DNA from: Exophiala sp. HKRS030
Taxonomy: Eukaryota > Ascomycota > Eurotiomycetes > Chaetothyriales > Herpotrichiellaceae
Assembly (NCBI GenBank): GCA_023897205.1
Contig: JAHWDD010000002.1
Location: forward strand, 1,426,001 to 1,490,000
Direction of reading: 5' to 3'
DNA length: 64,000 nucleotides
The notes under the pieces: generated by a model
Database searches by the model: none
What the model saw: only the letters and a program-made list of their open reading frames with translations
Told to the model about the DNA's origin: nothing
Made by a program: the position numbers and the translations under genes
Shown here: positions 45,704 through 57,699 of the stretch, one piece after another
Numbering within the stretch: the stretch's first letter is position 1
Layout of the letters: each line of letters begins with the position of its first letter

Positions 45704-46872
45704 TCATATTGTCGCCGCATTCCTGGGTGCCTTCTGCTTCAAGACTTCCTCGATGAGGCTCAAAGTTTGATCGCTCACACCCTTCTCTTTAATCTGTGCG
45801 GCTCTCTCAGCTGCCAGGCGCTTCTTTTCCAGAGCGAGTTCGTCCTTTGGCGTTGTGACTTTTCTCTCCGTATACCAACTTGCTCTTGCATCTTCGAGAA
45901 TCTTCATACGAACATAGTCATCCTCATGCCACTTTCTGTTGGGCGAATACCTATCTTTTCTGAGCTCGTCCATGATGCCTGGTCGGAGAGGTGCTGTATA
46001 CAGGGATGGTGTGAATGTCGGTGCCTCGACGTCGAGACGGAGTGTGTCGCCGTCGTAAGCTTGATAGGTCGGCCCATCATCCTCGGGCCATGGAATTTCG
46101 ATGTCTTCGCCAGCGATGTACCTAGTATGCCGAGGAAGTTGACTGTAGGGCATTCGTTGGAAATATGGCGCTCCATAGCGGATGTGTTTTACAATAACGT
46201 CACGACTGCGGCCTGTCGCCTCATCGACAAGTTTGTGCACCAGACGTACTGTGTCAATAGGGACCGGAAGAGGTGCAGACATGACGGGTCGGGTCTCGCG
46301 CTGTTTCGTGCCAACTGGGGTTTCCATATCGGCCTGTGGTCACACTCAGTCTATTGTTCGCTGTTTTTGCCCTCTCGCGAATTGTGGGAAACTGTGGGCG
46401 CTATACATACCACGTTTATCCCTTCAATGGTGATTTCTTTCCTTTCCCGATGAACTTCGATGACCTCGCCGATCCGGCCGAGGATACCTTGATGGCCACC
46501 GACGACGCATACGCGATCCCCAACCACAATGTTTCCTTCGTTGCCAAAACCTTCAAGCTCTTCCTCCTCGTTCTTGGGACCTTTCAAGGCTCGCTCGGGG
46601 AAGGGAGGGCCATCGTGGAGCAGTAAGCTCGCGGCGCCGTATGTCTCTGCTTTCTCGGCAACATTGCGTTTCGGTGCCAGGGGGCCAGCGAGCCAGTCCT
46701 CCCTGCGGTTCTTACGCTCGTCTTTGACATACTTTCGCCTCACCTTTTCAATCTGGATCTGTCTGAGGTCGTGCTCGCGCCAGGCGGATTTGAGGTCCTT
46801 GAGGTTCTTCCTGCGCTCGGCTTTCAGGGCTTGGTTTCGGGCCTGGAGGTTTATACGAAGAATTTTCTGCAT
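45704..46872 (-). CDS. MRPL40: Mitochondrial large-subunit ribosomal protein uL24m (MRPL40)
   Basis: A component of the mitochondrial 54S ribosomal subunit. Exon 1 is 46872-46411 and exon 2 is 46333-45704. The 77-bp intron runs from GTATGT to CACAG and is in phase 0, giving 363 residues. The N-terminus is basic (MQKILRINLQARNQALKAER). The KOW motif at about residues 118-150 (VVGDRVCVVGGHQGILGRIG) is the uL24 hallmark, and the intron falls shortly after it. A fungal-specific C-terminal extension includes YFQRMPYSQLPRHTRYIAGE and ends in a Lys/Glu-rich helix. The length fits fungal MRPL40. Confidence 0.92.
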
Positions 46873-47972
46873 TCTGCCGGGTTGGTGGAAGGGCGTCCTG
46901 TAGAAATGGAGCTGTGTGCACCGAGGTCAGTTGTGCAAGTCGAACACAGGCACGAAATTGCCCGTGGAACCAACGAGTGGAAGGGTGAGTTGGATCAGGC
47001 CATAAGCACTCGTTGCAGGTCTCGGATCGAAAGAATGGGCAAGTAAAGATCTGTCGGCTGCTCTAGAAACTGGATACCTCTGGTCGACGGGTCAATAGAA
47101 TGTACTCGGAGAAAAGTCGCAAGGGCCTTCTTATTCGTATCACAAGCTCCGCTGCTGAGAATAATTTTGAACTTGACTCGTCGGTCACGTGCTACGGCCA
47201 TCTCTCTACCAAAAAAATAACTCCCTACCTTTATGCTCGTCCTCTTATATTGACTACGGAGGTTTACGAGCACTGTCGAGTCTACTCGAACGAAGCATTG
47301 AGGGACTGACCACGTACGCATTTCTTGGTTTACCCTAGCAACTGACAACTTATAGCACCATTAATGGAGAATTGAATAGTTGGGTATTCCCGCGTAAAGT
47401 GTTTGTTCTCATTGTCCTACTGTCTGTTGATGGACAGGATCATGTCGTTCGCCATCGCTATTAGCACTTCCAAGTAGCTCTCCAGAAAGCTCTCCCTCTC
47501 GTCCACTAAATGTACATTTTCGAAACCGAATCGAATGAGAAGCCCCAACCGCCTTCCCGCGACACCTTGTGAGAAAAGGCCCAATGAGCGAGCGATAATT
47601 GATAGCCATCCATCATAAAATCTGCTGTCTTTTCGCTAGTGCGGAGACGGTTCTCCTGGTGTACAAGCATTTTGATCTTCGTGAATCAGTAAATGCCCTC
47701 CCGTTACTTTTCATCTCGTTTTGATTCCTTGGGCAATAATGCAGCTCAATGTTGCCTCCACAGCAAGATCTGTGACACATGATGACCATCCCAGCATAAA
47801 CAAAAGAAAACTAAAGTAGAAAATAATCCGACGCCGTACTGTCTATAATCCGGGTATCGATAAAGAAAAAGTTGAAGGTGGTAGAATAGAAGTGCGTAAA
47901 GGGGTCGTGGAGCCGTTCTTGAACAAGTGACGGTCGTAGAATGGCATTTGGAGGTCGGTGACGAGGATGCCC
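46873..47972. other. Intergenic DNA between uL24m and kinase genes
   Basis: About 1.1 kb with the uL24m promoter at its left and the kinase 3' flank at its right. A minus-strand frame of 117 codons (47348-46995) has no ATG at its head and was not called. Confidence 0.45.
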
Positions 47973-50900
47973 TCATCCCTCAGCCCGCGCAGGTTTCTTC
48001 GGTGCGCTCGAGCCCTTCATCATCACCATACCATCGTCATCTGAGTCGTCATAATCTCCATCGTTATCCTGGTATGAGCGGGCAGTCCAATCTTCCAGTG
48101 ATGGAGCTGTAGCAGTCTGCTGGGGGCGACCGTGTTTGATGATAGTGTCTGCAGTGCGCATGAAGTCTGGCTCGAGGTCCTTTCCTCCCGTAGCAGGAGT
48201 GGTCCGATGAGTACTTGCAGACTCTCCATGATAGTAGCCTTCTCCAGGAGGAGAGGACGCGCTGGAAGTCACGCCGAAGCTCGGATTGGACATACTTTGC
48301 GAGACACTGCTATTGCCGTAATCTTCAAGAGACGAAGCAATGGTGCTCGCTGATGGCCCAGCTTCGATTGAGAATGGTGGTGGTTCGTTGGCTAAACGAG
48401 TACGTTGTTTTTCGAGGAATACAATGTCATCAGGAGACGGAGGGCAGTCATCGGTGACAGGCTCACTCTGTGCTCTAGAAGCGGCCTCAGCAGCAGCTTC
48501 GGCTCGAGAATGCACTTCTTGAATGAGTCTTCGCTGGTTGACTTCCTGGGCGTGTTCAAAGGCGTCTTGACTGGAAGCAGGAGGCGAAAATTTCGAGTTC
48601 GTACGCGGAATACTCATTGCGACCGGCGCTGGAGGAGCTGTATTGTACTCGACTGGTGACATTACAGTCTTCAGAGCTTCCGGCTGTTCGATAGCACCAG
48701 CAGCAGAAGCAGTGCTGATAGCTAGGCTAGGTCCTGCATGACCATCGCCGTCTGACGAGTGGAGACTTGGGGCTGGGGAACGATCAAGATATTGGGATCG
48801 GCGGTCTCGACTGCCTAGCCGGCCAAGTGTCTTCGAGGTACCTTCCCAAAGTCCATCAACCATGGCTTTGAAAGATCTTTCCCCAGCAGCGGTTGGACGT
48901 TCCAGTTCAGGAGCAGTATCTGCATGCGGGAAAGGCAACCTCTGTATCTGTGAAGCTCGGATGGTCTTGACTGAGTCAGCAGTAGACATGGTTGAGATGG
49001 CCCGATCAGGTCCACGAGGCCGACCTTCCCGCTCGAGCATGGTGCTTGACATTGTCAACGGCGCATCTGAGGCCTTTGAGGATGAAGTGAAATACGCTTC
49101 CCTGGGAGAATAGTCGGGACTAGCAGTTTGACTTTGTGCCAGAGGGTGTTCGCCATTTTCTCTCGAAGTTTTCAAGGCTGCAAGGACTTCATCACCTCGC
49201 AACGAAGACCGGCGTGCGTCCCTGATCTTGTTATCCCGTTCCCCACGGCCAACGGTGCTTGTACTCGAAGGCGATGCGATTGACTCGCTTGAGTGGCTCG
49301 CTGAGGTTGCTGCACTGGGTGCTCGTCTGCGAGTGTTGCTTCGGCCTAGAAGACTGCCTGCGATCCTTCCGGCTGTGTTGAGAGCGCGCTCTATGATGTT
49401 TCTCTTGCCAACGGCATGAGATATCTCTTTCTCATCGACCTCCAATATCATTTTTTTGCTCTCCTTGGCCATTTCCATTGGACCTTTAATCCATTGGTTT
49501 GGATCGGGCATGCCTTCGACCACCCACTCGTGGTTTTTCGCTTCCTCTATAGTCATGCGCTTGGCAGGGTCTTTGACGAGAAGTTTGCGGATCAGATCAC
49601 GAACACCGTCAGGGACGGGTTCAAATTTGAGCTCGTAGTCCAGGCGTTTGTTACTATTGATAGTAGATGGGATGTACGACGTTGGCTTGTCTCGTGAAGT
49701 GTCCACAGGTACTAAACGGCTCTTCGGGCAGAATACCTCTGCTTTGCACACAGCTTCATGCAGACCCATTTCGTCGTTGGCGTAGAATGGGAGACGAGCG
49801 TAGACCATGCAATAAAGGGTAATACCCAAAGCCCAGAGATCCAGGGCACCAGTAATCCTAGGACCATTCTCTTCCTCGAACATCGACGGATCCTCGTAGC
49901 ACAGCTCAGGGGCCCAGAACGCTGGTGTACCAACGGATCTGGCTAACTCTTTCTCGTCGTCGAGTGCTGACACATCATTCTCCGTCAGCCTATTCTCAGG
50001 ATCTTCTTCAGTCGTTGGGCGGCCTAGATAGGAGACACCAAAATCTGAGATCTTGACGGTGCCGGTAGCTGATACCAGCAAATTGGCTGGCTTGATGTCC
50101 CTATGGATTATGCCAATGAAGTGCAGAAACTCGAGGCCAGCAAGAGTATCCCGAAATGCCCGGCGTGCCTCTTCCAATGTCAGGGCAGGAACGAAGGAGT
50201 GCTCATCATCAATTTCTTCAAAGTTGAACTCTGATGACATGTGTGAGATGGCACTCGTCGCGATGCTGAATTTCCGAGCCCGATAAGACTCCGGTACATA
50301 GGCACCATACATGCTGCCAGCCAGAGCTGATTCGGCATGGTGGTCATCATTCGAGTTGGTACGACTGGGATTGCTAGAACCAGTATAGAAGTGCCGCGAG
50401 GCCGACCGAGAGATGTCGGAGAGCCCGTCTTCCTCCTCCTCTTCGTCTCCATACTCGAGACTCCAATTTGGAATAGATTGCAGATTCGATGACCGGGATT
50501 TTTCTTGCTGCTCATGGCGCCGCGCAGCCTGGGCAACAATGTACAAGTCTCGCTCTGTAGGCTCGATGGGAACATCAATGCCGACGCGCTCTTGAGAGAA
50601 CCGGTTATTGTTGACAGCTAGGACTTCCCTCACTCCTGGTTTTCTCCATTTGATCTCTCCCTTCTCGACGTACTCGAGTATCAGGTACACTTTATTCTTA
50701 GATGGGTCGTCGATAACTTCCAGCAGGCTGACCACGTTTGGATGTCTTGCCTTTTTCAAGATGGCGACTTCGCGTTTGGTTCGATCTTCTGGAGCACCTA
50801 GTCGACCGAGTCGTCGCTTTGCTGAATATCTGGGCACAATCTTGACGGCGATCAAAGTTCCTTTTTCAATGTCTCTACCAAGCTTAACTTTTCCATGCTC

Positions 50901-51794
50901 GCCACGGCCGAGCTCCTGAACGATCTCATAATTGTTGATAAATTTATTGCCAGAGAAGGTATCGTGCTCGATCTCGACGGTGTGGGTCTCCTTTGGTGTT
51001 TGGAGATGGTGAAGGTGAGGAGAGAGGTCTGTGAGAGATGAGGCTGATGGCACCCTGGCCTCAGGATTGAAGAGCCCAGGGCTCGACATCGGAGTGTTGT
51101 CAGCAGTCTTTGTGCCCTGAGCACCTTGTTGTCGTTCCCTAGAAGGTCTCCAGGTAGACATTTCGTTGTAGACAAGATTTTGAGCCGGATGAGAGCTTCT
51201 TGTCCGCAATGGAGGGTGAGGTCTTTGTCCAGTGAATTGCGCTTGCAACGCGGCAAAAGACTGATCAGGGTATTTTGGATGGTCCGCGGTGGTGCTAGAT
51301 AGTCTTGGGTGTGATGCGGACAGAGACTTAGAGTGAGAGAGCCGGCGCCCACGAATTTGACTTTGTGAGGACCTTGTTGAGAGTTTGCGCTGTACCAGCG
51401 ATACTCCAGGACCAAAGCCGCGTTCATTTTCCAATACAGACAAAGCCTTTAATGAGTTTGACGACGTTTGAGTGGATGAAGGCAATGAACGTTCTGGTCT
51501 CGGCAAGCCAAAACCAGGTGATGCAGCCAGACCTGGGAGAGCTTGCGCATCTAGCCCGTGACCAATATCTTCTTCCACTGTCTCTAGAGGGTCCTGTGCC
51601 GCAAGAGCGGTAGGGGTATTGCCCTGAGTGCCGGAGTCTCTTCCATCCTGATTTTCCCTTCCACCCCGCTGATTTTCTCTCCCATCGTTGCCAGGTCTAT
51701 GCACATTGAGTCCACCTGTAGCCGCTGCAGCCCCCTGGCTGTGGCGCGGCTGCTGAAGATTTGGAGCCCATGTTATACCAATGTTGTCTGACAT
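47973..51794 (-). CDS. CaMKK/Sak1-Ssp1-like serine/threonine protein kinase
   Basis: An upstream kinase of the type that activates SNF1/AMPK in response to glucose or stress. It is a single exon of 1273 residues from the ATG at 51794 (MSDNIGITW); the open frame extends further upstream but without ATG. A disordered N-terminal region covers about 290 residues. The kinase domain is at about 289-755: YEIVQELGRGEHGKVKLG (ATP loop), AVKIVPRYSAKRR (ATP-site Lys), HRDIKPANLL (catalytic loop, near 562), DFGVSYLG (Mg loop) and APELCYEDPS (activation-segment end). An insertion of about 130 residues splits the kinase domain between GEIKWRKPG and LTLEEARRAF and carries an acidic EEEEEDG stretch, as in fungal CaMKK relatives. 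The C-terminal half is Ser-rich and disordered. Confidence 0.9.
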   Translation of the reverse strand: MSDNIGITWAPNLQQPRHSQGAAAATGGLNVHRPGNDGRENQRGGRENQDGRDSGTQGNTPTALAAQDPLETVEEDIGHGLDAQALPGLAASPGFGLPRPERSLPSSTQTSSNSLKALSVLENERGFGPGVSLVQRKLSTRSSQSQIRGRRLSHSKSLSASHPRLSSTTADHPKYPDQSFAALQAQFTGQRPHPPLRTRSSHPAQNLVYNEMSTWRPSRERQQGAQGTKTADNTPMSSPGLFNPEARVPSASSLTDLSPHLHHLQTPKETHTVEIEHDTFSGNKFINNYEIVQELGRGEHGKVKLGRDIEKGTLIAVKIVPRYSAKRRLGRLGAPEDRTKREVAILKKARHPNVVSLLEVIDDPSKNKVYLILEYVEKGEIKWRKPGVREVLAVNNNRFSQERVGIDVPIEPTERDLYIVAQAARRHEQQEKSRSSNLQSIPNWSLEYGDEEEEEDGLSDISRSASRHFYTGSSNPSRTNSNDDHHAESALAGSMYGAYVPESYRARKFSIATSAISHMSSEFNFEEIDDEHSFVPALTLEEARRAFRDTLAGLEFLHFIGIIHRDIKPANLLVSATGTVKISDFGVSYLGRPTTEEDPENRLTENDVSALDDEKELARSVGTPAFWAPELCYEDPSMFEEENGPRITGALDLWALGITLYCMVYARLPFYANDEMGLHEAVCKAEVFCPKSRLVPVDTSRDKPTSYIPSTINSNKRLDYELKFEPVPDGVRDLIRKLLVKDPAKRMTIEEAKNHEWVVEGMPDPNQWIKGPMEMAKESKKMILEVDEKEISHAVGKRNIIERALNTAGRIAGSLLGRSNTRRRAPSAATSASHSSESIASPSSTSTVGRGERDNKIRDARRSSLRGDEVLAALKTSRENGEHPLAQSQTASPDYSPREAYFTSSSKASDAPLTMSSTMLEREGRPRGPDRAISTMSTADSVKTIRASQIQRLPFPHADTAPELERPTAAGERSFKAMVDGLWEGTSKTLGRLGSRDRRSQYLDRSPAPSLHSSDGDGHAGPSLAISTASAAGAIEQPEALKTVMSPVEYNTAPPAPVAMSIPRTNSKFSPPASSQDAFEHAQEVNQRRLIQEVHSRAEAAAEAASRAQSEPVTDDCPPSPDDIVFLEKQRTRLANEPPPFSIEAGPSASTIASSLEDYGNSSVSQSMSNPSFGVTSSASSPPGEGYYHGESASTHRTTPATGGKDLEPDFMRTADTIIKHGRPQQTATAPSLEDWTARSYQDNDGDYDDSDDDGMVMMKGSSAPKKPARAEG

Positions 51795-54700
51795 GATTCT
51801 AGGACTGCTCTTCTGTGCTATGTCCTGGGTGATGTTTGGGACATTGAAAGATCGACGGCAGGATACGCTGGTCGATGGTTCCTCCGTCCACAGCTCACTC
51901 CATTGGCAGCTCTTTATACAGACATCTTCTATCTCCGACACAGGGCGACGGAAACTCCCAGGCTCCTGTCGGTGGGAAAAGGGAGGGATTTTGGTGGTGC
52001 GCTATCCTGCAGGACACGAAAGTTCTGCTTCTGGTAGCCGACGTGGTCGAACCAGACAGCACAACAAAGACGCAAAATGTTGATGAGGCCAGGCTATCGG
52101 TTCGAAAGCGAAGAGGGTCTCGAGCCGTGACGTTTGATGAAACTAGTCAGATGTGGAAAATCCTAGAGGTAGGTTGTGTGTACAGAGTATGTGTGGATGA
52201 ATTTTCCCTTCGGCGGCAGCGATGAAATGGAAAGAATTCGTGAAACTAGAAAGAAAATACAAACCAAGCAAAGGCAGCCAACGTCGAAATCAAAAAGACT
52301 GCGGCGAGTCGATGTAAGAAATGAAGAGGCCGTCGAGTATGCGTACCGTACAGACTACTGTGCTAATGCATGTGAGGGACAACAGGGTGGAAAGGCAGCG
52401 CATGCCCAGCGAAAAGATGACGGAGGGGGGCACGGAAAAGCCTAAGTGGCCAACCCTAGACGGTCTCCAGAGAGGCAGGCAAACAGGCCCTCTCAGTGGT
52501 CCAGCAAAGGGATCTTCGGGCACTTGCACGCTTGACAAACCCATGCAAGAAGCGGGCCCTTTTTTCTGGCTGCATGTTGAGCGGCGATTTCCCAACGCCA
52601 GGCTTGTCATTCTGGTGGGCGACGAGGATGCAGTGGCTTCTTCCCATCCACTCTCTTACCGGTATATCCCTGCCTCTTCCCTAGCCCTCTGCTGGACGAT
52701 TAACAGTGGAATTGGTGTGGTGCCCAGCAAGCACTGACCACCACTTCGCTTCGACCGACTCTGCGACCAAGTGAACACACGGAACATCCCATCTGCGATC
52801 ATCGATTGATTCTTGTCATCTGTGAGAGCACTACTTTTCCTTTGAAACAACAGAAGAAGGTTGTTCAGCTAGAGAACAGGGGGGATCTCTGTGTGCCATT
52901 TTCTCCTTTCGCACTCCTGCAGGCCTCTGCCTCATCGAAGCAAACAACCGTGTGGAGTTGGAGTCCTTGCGCTGCTCATCAGGCCACAGATATGAACACG
53001 AGCAAAGTTGCCACTACAAGGGCAGCGACGGAGTGTTTACTTGGAAGTGTGGTGTGGTTCCTGCACATGTCCAGAGCTAACAGGGCCAGTCCAGCGTATG
53101 TACCGTCCTTGCTCTATCTCTAGTCTCCGTCAGTGGTGCGCCAAATCTACTGTACTCAAAGCTGCATTCTACTCTCGAAACATGAATGGGGATGGCCCTT
53201 TACTCCACTCCTCACGAGTCTCGTATCTTGTCACACCTCGGGCCCTTGGACCTTCGTCTTTCGGTCAACACTGTACTGTACAGTTGTAGCCGAGTCTTTT
53301 CTGCTGCGCATATATTGGTTTGGGAGGCTTTCTTCCTCTATGTACAGTCCCTTTAACATGATACCCCAGGGTGTAGCAGTTCCAAGCCGTGCCACTTCGC
53401 GTGCACAGGAGGCTAAGGCAGTGTGGAGAGGGGCATATCTGTTCGGCGTCGAGCCAGGGCTTGGAGGGGATGGATGACAGGACTAGCTGATTAGAAAAGG
53501 CGAATAGAAAGCACCTTGGCCACACGAGAATGGAGAACAGCGCAACCTGAAGCCTTCGGGACCAACAAGTGTCCCGCCTGTTGCGCCTTTGCATCGGCCC
53601 GCTCGCTGCAAACCTCAGTCCGAGTGCGCCATGTGTCGTCACTGGCGGCACGTAAGGTACTATGTACCTGACAACGCAAGGTCTGCATATCTGGATCAGG
53701 TTGTAACTCACAAGCAGACGCATGGTTGACCTGAGATGACAGTCATTTGCAGGAAAGACTTCGTTCTCAAAGAATGAGACTTTCACATGCCCCCAACACC
53801 AGGGTGTGATCTTCACAAATTGATCGCCAACGATCAGCAGGTCATCCCTCGGAGGGATTGCTTGTAGGAGTTGCCAGGATAGTCTCCCAATATAGCCGCC
53901 AATCAGCACACGACAGCAAGCCCCAACTCATACCCGTACTGTAATTGTATGAAGTCCAACTGAGCACCGACTCCAATGCTGCGCCCACAAGGTCAAGAGG
54001 ATAGGCACAGTACATAGCTTTTTGGCCGCCCTCGAAACACACCATCATTGCTTGACGGTGTCACAGGCTGCTGGGAAGTTCTACCAGAATTCATGACTAC
54101 AAGCCAAGGCTTTTAGTCCACTTTTCTACTGCTGCGACAACTTGTTTGACCAATGCATGCTAATTTCATTATCTTGTTGCATTATTCTGTTGCACCCGGC
54201 CTCCGGAATATGCCTGGACGTTTCTGAGGTATAAGTACGGAGTACGTACTCCGTACATGCGCAATGATACAGGAATCTTCCGGATTGTTAATTCTCGATG
54301 ATATGCATACGAGTATGGTTCCACAATTCCTGCTGGACACACTGTACAAAGACTACGGACTATAGAATGGAATGACCCTGAGCACCTTTCAGCCTGCCAC
54401 TTCAATGGACTTTGTTCAGAGAGTTCTAAGAAAAGACCTCAGACTGTATGGAGTAATGATGTCTTCGTTAGACAAGAAGTTCGCTTCGCTTACAGCAACA
54501 AGCGCGAACTGGGGCGGGCGATAGGCATTTGTGAGCGTGTGTCTACGGGGGCCAACCAGGCAATAAATGCCAGGGGAGAACGATCGTTCTTTTCTCCTTT
54601 CAGATGGCTGCAGAAGTTTCAGAGAGTAGGCCGCCCTCACGATATTCGACAGGGGTGCTGGCCTGCCTCTCACTGGATGTGCACCGTGGCATGGTTAGCA

Positions 54701-57699
54701 CGGAACCTCAGCCTGAGGCTTTTTTGGTCCATTGAAAGGGAACATCGTGTACGTAACGACTGCAGCTCATGCACTCTTACCACGTCGCTTCGAATGGTCT
54801 GTTCATGCCATGCTCACTCGAACGAACGTGAGGGGCTCCTGGATCCCTGGGTTGGCGTGCAATGAAAATTTTTTGTCATCTGTTGAAGCAAGATCGGCAT
54901 GGCGATCGCGTGTCTGATTTCGATCTCCCCTCTGCCTGAGCTTCCCGCACCCTTTCTCGTATTCTTTGTCGCCTGGATGGTGGTCAAGTGGTTGACACTT
55001 TGCCACGAACGGGTTAGTTGAAGGCAAATTCAGAGGGTTTAAGCCGGGGGCTAAAACACGCCCGGCGCGAGCTTGGGGATGGGCTGGGGAAGGCCGATGA
55101 GCAGCATCCCTTCTTCAACCACTGACCAGCCTCACACGAATTGGCGTGAAAATTTAGCACCGCAGCCACTCCGGAAGGCAGAGCCGCTCATATGCGGGAC
55201 ATACCTCCCTAACCTTCCTACTAGTCCTCCGTTTGTACGAGTAGGAGGTCGACCGATCACAGTATGTACGAGCACGGACAGGGTATCAATCTTTGCTCCT
55301 CAGCACATCTCCTATCCCTCCACCATGGTCGAGAACCAATGCAGATGGGAATTCCGAACAGTGGTTGGCTGAAAACATCTCAAGACTCCTCTTGAATTCA
55401 ATGGTATCTGGCAATCTCCTTTCGAAGCATCCGAGGGTTCTGTGTTCAGGCTGACGCTTATTGGCAGAGGGCAAATACTCCTGCCTGAGGAACGAAGTTT
55501 GACTCGCAATACGCAATTATGGCGTACAAGATCTTGACCAGACCTCCACACTCTGTTTTCCCTCGATTGTAGACAACATCCACCAACAAAACTTTACAGA
55601 CCCACCACATAACAGTCAACTAACTCTCCAGAACGACCTCCAGGCTTCTGCTCATCATTCAAGATGGTCGCATACTCCGTTGGCTTGTTGCCAACCCCCC
55701 TACAAATATAATGGCGAATGCGGACGTCCGTAAAGGACAATAGAAGGGATTATCTCAGGACCCCAAGAGTCTGGACCGCTCTGACCAGACGCCAGCGTTG
55801 CATGTCCTGGTATGTGGCGGCCCTCTCATCTGGAAAGAGCTAGTGACGTACAAGGGTTGGGAAGCCACCAGCTGCCAGTCGATCATTTTGGGCGGTTGTC
55901 GTCAACCACATTCAACAACAGTGGCAACTTGGAAGCCCCTACGAGCAATCACAGAGCTGGCGTCTTTTACGATTGTGTGCATGGAGTGACTCTTTGAACC
56001 TTCTGATCATCGGGCATATGCCGCTGTACGAAGACAATCACAACCGTGTCGATTTGCGGTGGCGAACCAGCTTCATGCATTTTCGAAGCGATTCTCGTTG
56101 TCCCTAACCCTGGTTGGCTGACCACTCTCCTCCAAGTCTTTCATGCGAACAAACTTACGCCTGGCGTTGTTCAGTCAGCTTCATATTGAGGTACATCGTG
56201 AGCGCTTCTCAAGTTCATTTGAAAGGCAGCAGCAACAGCCCTTGATTTTTCTTACCGTGATGAAAAACTTGAGGCCAGCATTGGGTGTCAGTAATTTCAA
56301 AGGAGTTCTAGCATAAGCATCACGACATGAATCTGATGACTCTATCATGGCACTGCCTATACTGATTTATCAAACCACTTCGGCGTGAGCCGGGCCAACA
56401 TTAGAGTATCAGATACTACTCGCCTGAATAGAGCAGATCTCATATGAAATATTATCGATTGTCCTGTGTCTGGCATTTTGCCAATGATGACCAGGGTTCG
56501 GAGAGGGTACACAGTGGATGGTCGATGGCAATCTACGTGCTATCTGGATTTCTTTATAGATTCTGTGGTTTCTCTGATCATCTCGTTCATTTTCTTTTTC
56601 ATAAGAGGCCACTGCTATCATCCGACATCGCTCGGCTGGCGCTGGCACTGCGTCGCCCCGAAGGAGCCCAAGTTCCTACTCGAGAAGCTCGTGCGACGTG
56701 ATTCCAAGACTCAGCTACACCGACTAGCTATCTTCAACGACAATGGTGATGTTAGACCTGCTGGTCATCAGGGCACGGCTGCAACTGTATGGACACTGAA
56801 TATGAAGCACGGATAATTGCTATCTCAATCGTCCCTCCAGGGATGGTGGGTGAGGCTCTCATCAGACCAGACAGAGGTACAGTAAGCACCGGGAACCAGC
56901 TTCAACTGCGCCAGACTTTTTACAGCGGAGTCGAATGATCAACATCAAAAGTCCGCAGGGGATGATCTTGGGCCGCCGGATCAATCATTTTTGTGCTAAT
57001 TTCTACAGGTAAGCTGGGTCAAGTAAGTGAGGATTTCCCATGGTCGACAAGTCGCTTAGCTAAAAGCTGAGCATTAAATGCCCGCAACTAGATTCCTTGC
57101 GGCATGGTGAGGATTATGACGATGTCCAAGACTTCATGACCTAAGCATCTGCTTGGTGAATTGTCATCCCTTCGCTCTCCTCCCTCTCCGCCTCTTCGTA
57201 TCTGTTGCTTCACCTCGCTTAATTCCGCAAATGCGCGATTAGGAATCTTCGCCTGACATATCGTTCGTTATTGCGGCGCCATGGGATGTGTTTTCCTTCC
57301 AGAGTCCGGTAAAGCATGCATGTGCGATTATGTCATTCGGTGGTCGATTGATTCCAGATCTATGAAATCCTAGCGACCATGCGATTTGACCTCCCCGGAT
57401 AATCTCTTTCAAGCATCGTGTCAGCACGCCCAATAGTGCACCGTGGAACACCCCTTCTCTCCTAACCTTGATCAATAGACTAGTGAAGATGTCTTTCGGT
57501 AACTAGTTAGCCCATAGGCACACTAGCAGCTTGCTTGCCAGCCCTGAGGAACCAATTGAGATTCCACATCATTTACAATGCTCAGGTAAGGATGAGAAAA
57601 GCGATATAGAACCGCCGGCCAGCTTCTCGAACAAACACAGCCGCATCTAGAATCCGCAATCTGTATTTCAAAAACAGCTCTTCTAACACTGCAGGTACC
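51795..57699. other. Second six-kilobase gene-poor region
   Basis: No gene was recognised in 5.9 kb between the kinase start and the next factor gene, although a long kinase leader and both promoters must lie here. The longest open frame (214 codons, 53909-53265, minus) begins with GTG and lacks any family motif. The perfect 20-bp palindrome at 54236-54255 is listed separately. Confidence 0.4.
54236..54255. repeat. Perfect 20-bp palindrome of the TACGGAGTAC motif
   Basis: TACGGAGTACGTACTCCGTA is its own reverse complement. It consists of the decamer TACGGAGTAC joined head to head. Single copies of the decamer occur at 274-283, 30810-30819, 32644-32653 and 60150-60159, and close variants at 12948-12957, 31363-31372 and 59713-59722. 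All lie outside the coding sequences called here. Confidence 0.85.

Noticed and set aside
53265..53909. 214-codon minus-strand frame in the second gene-poor region
   Set aside because: It starts with GTG, has no splice-supported ATG exon and no family motif. Chance frames of this length occur in GC-balanced DNA.
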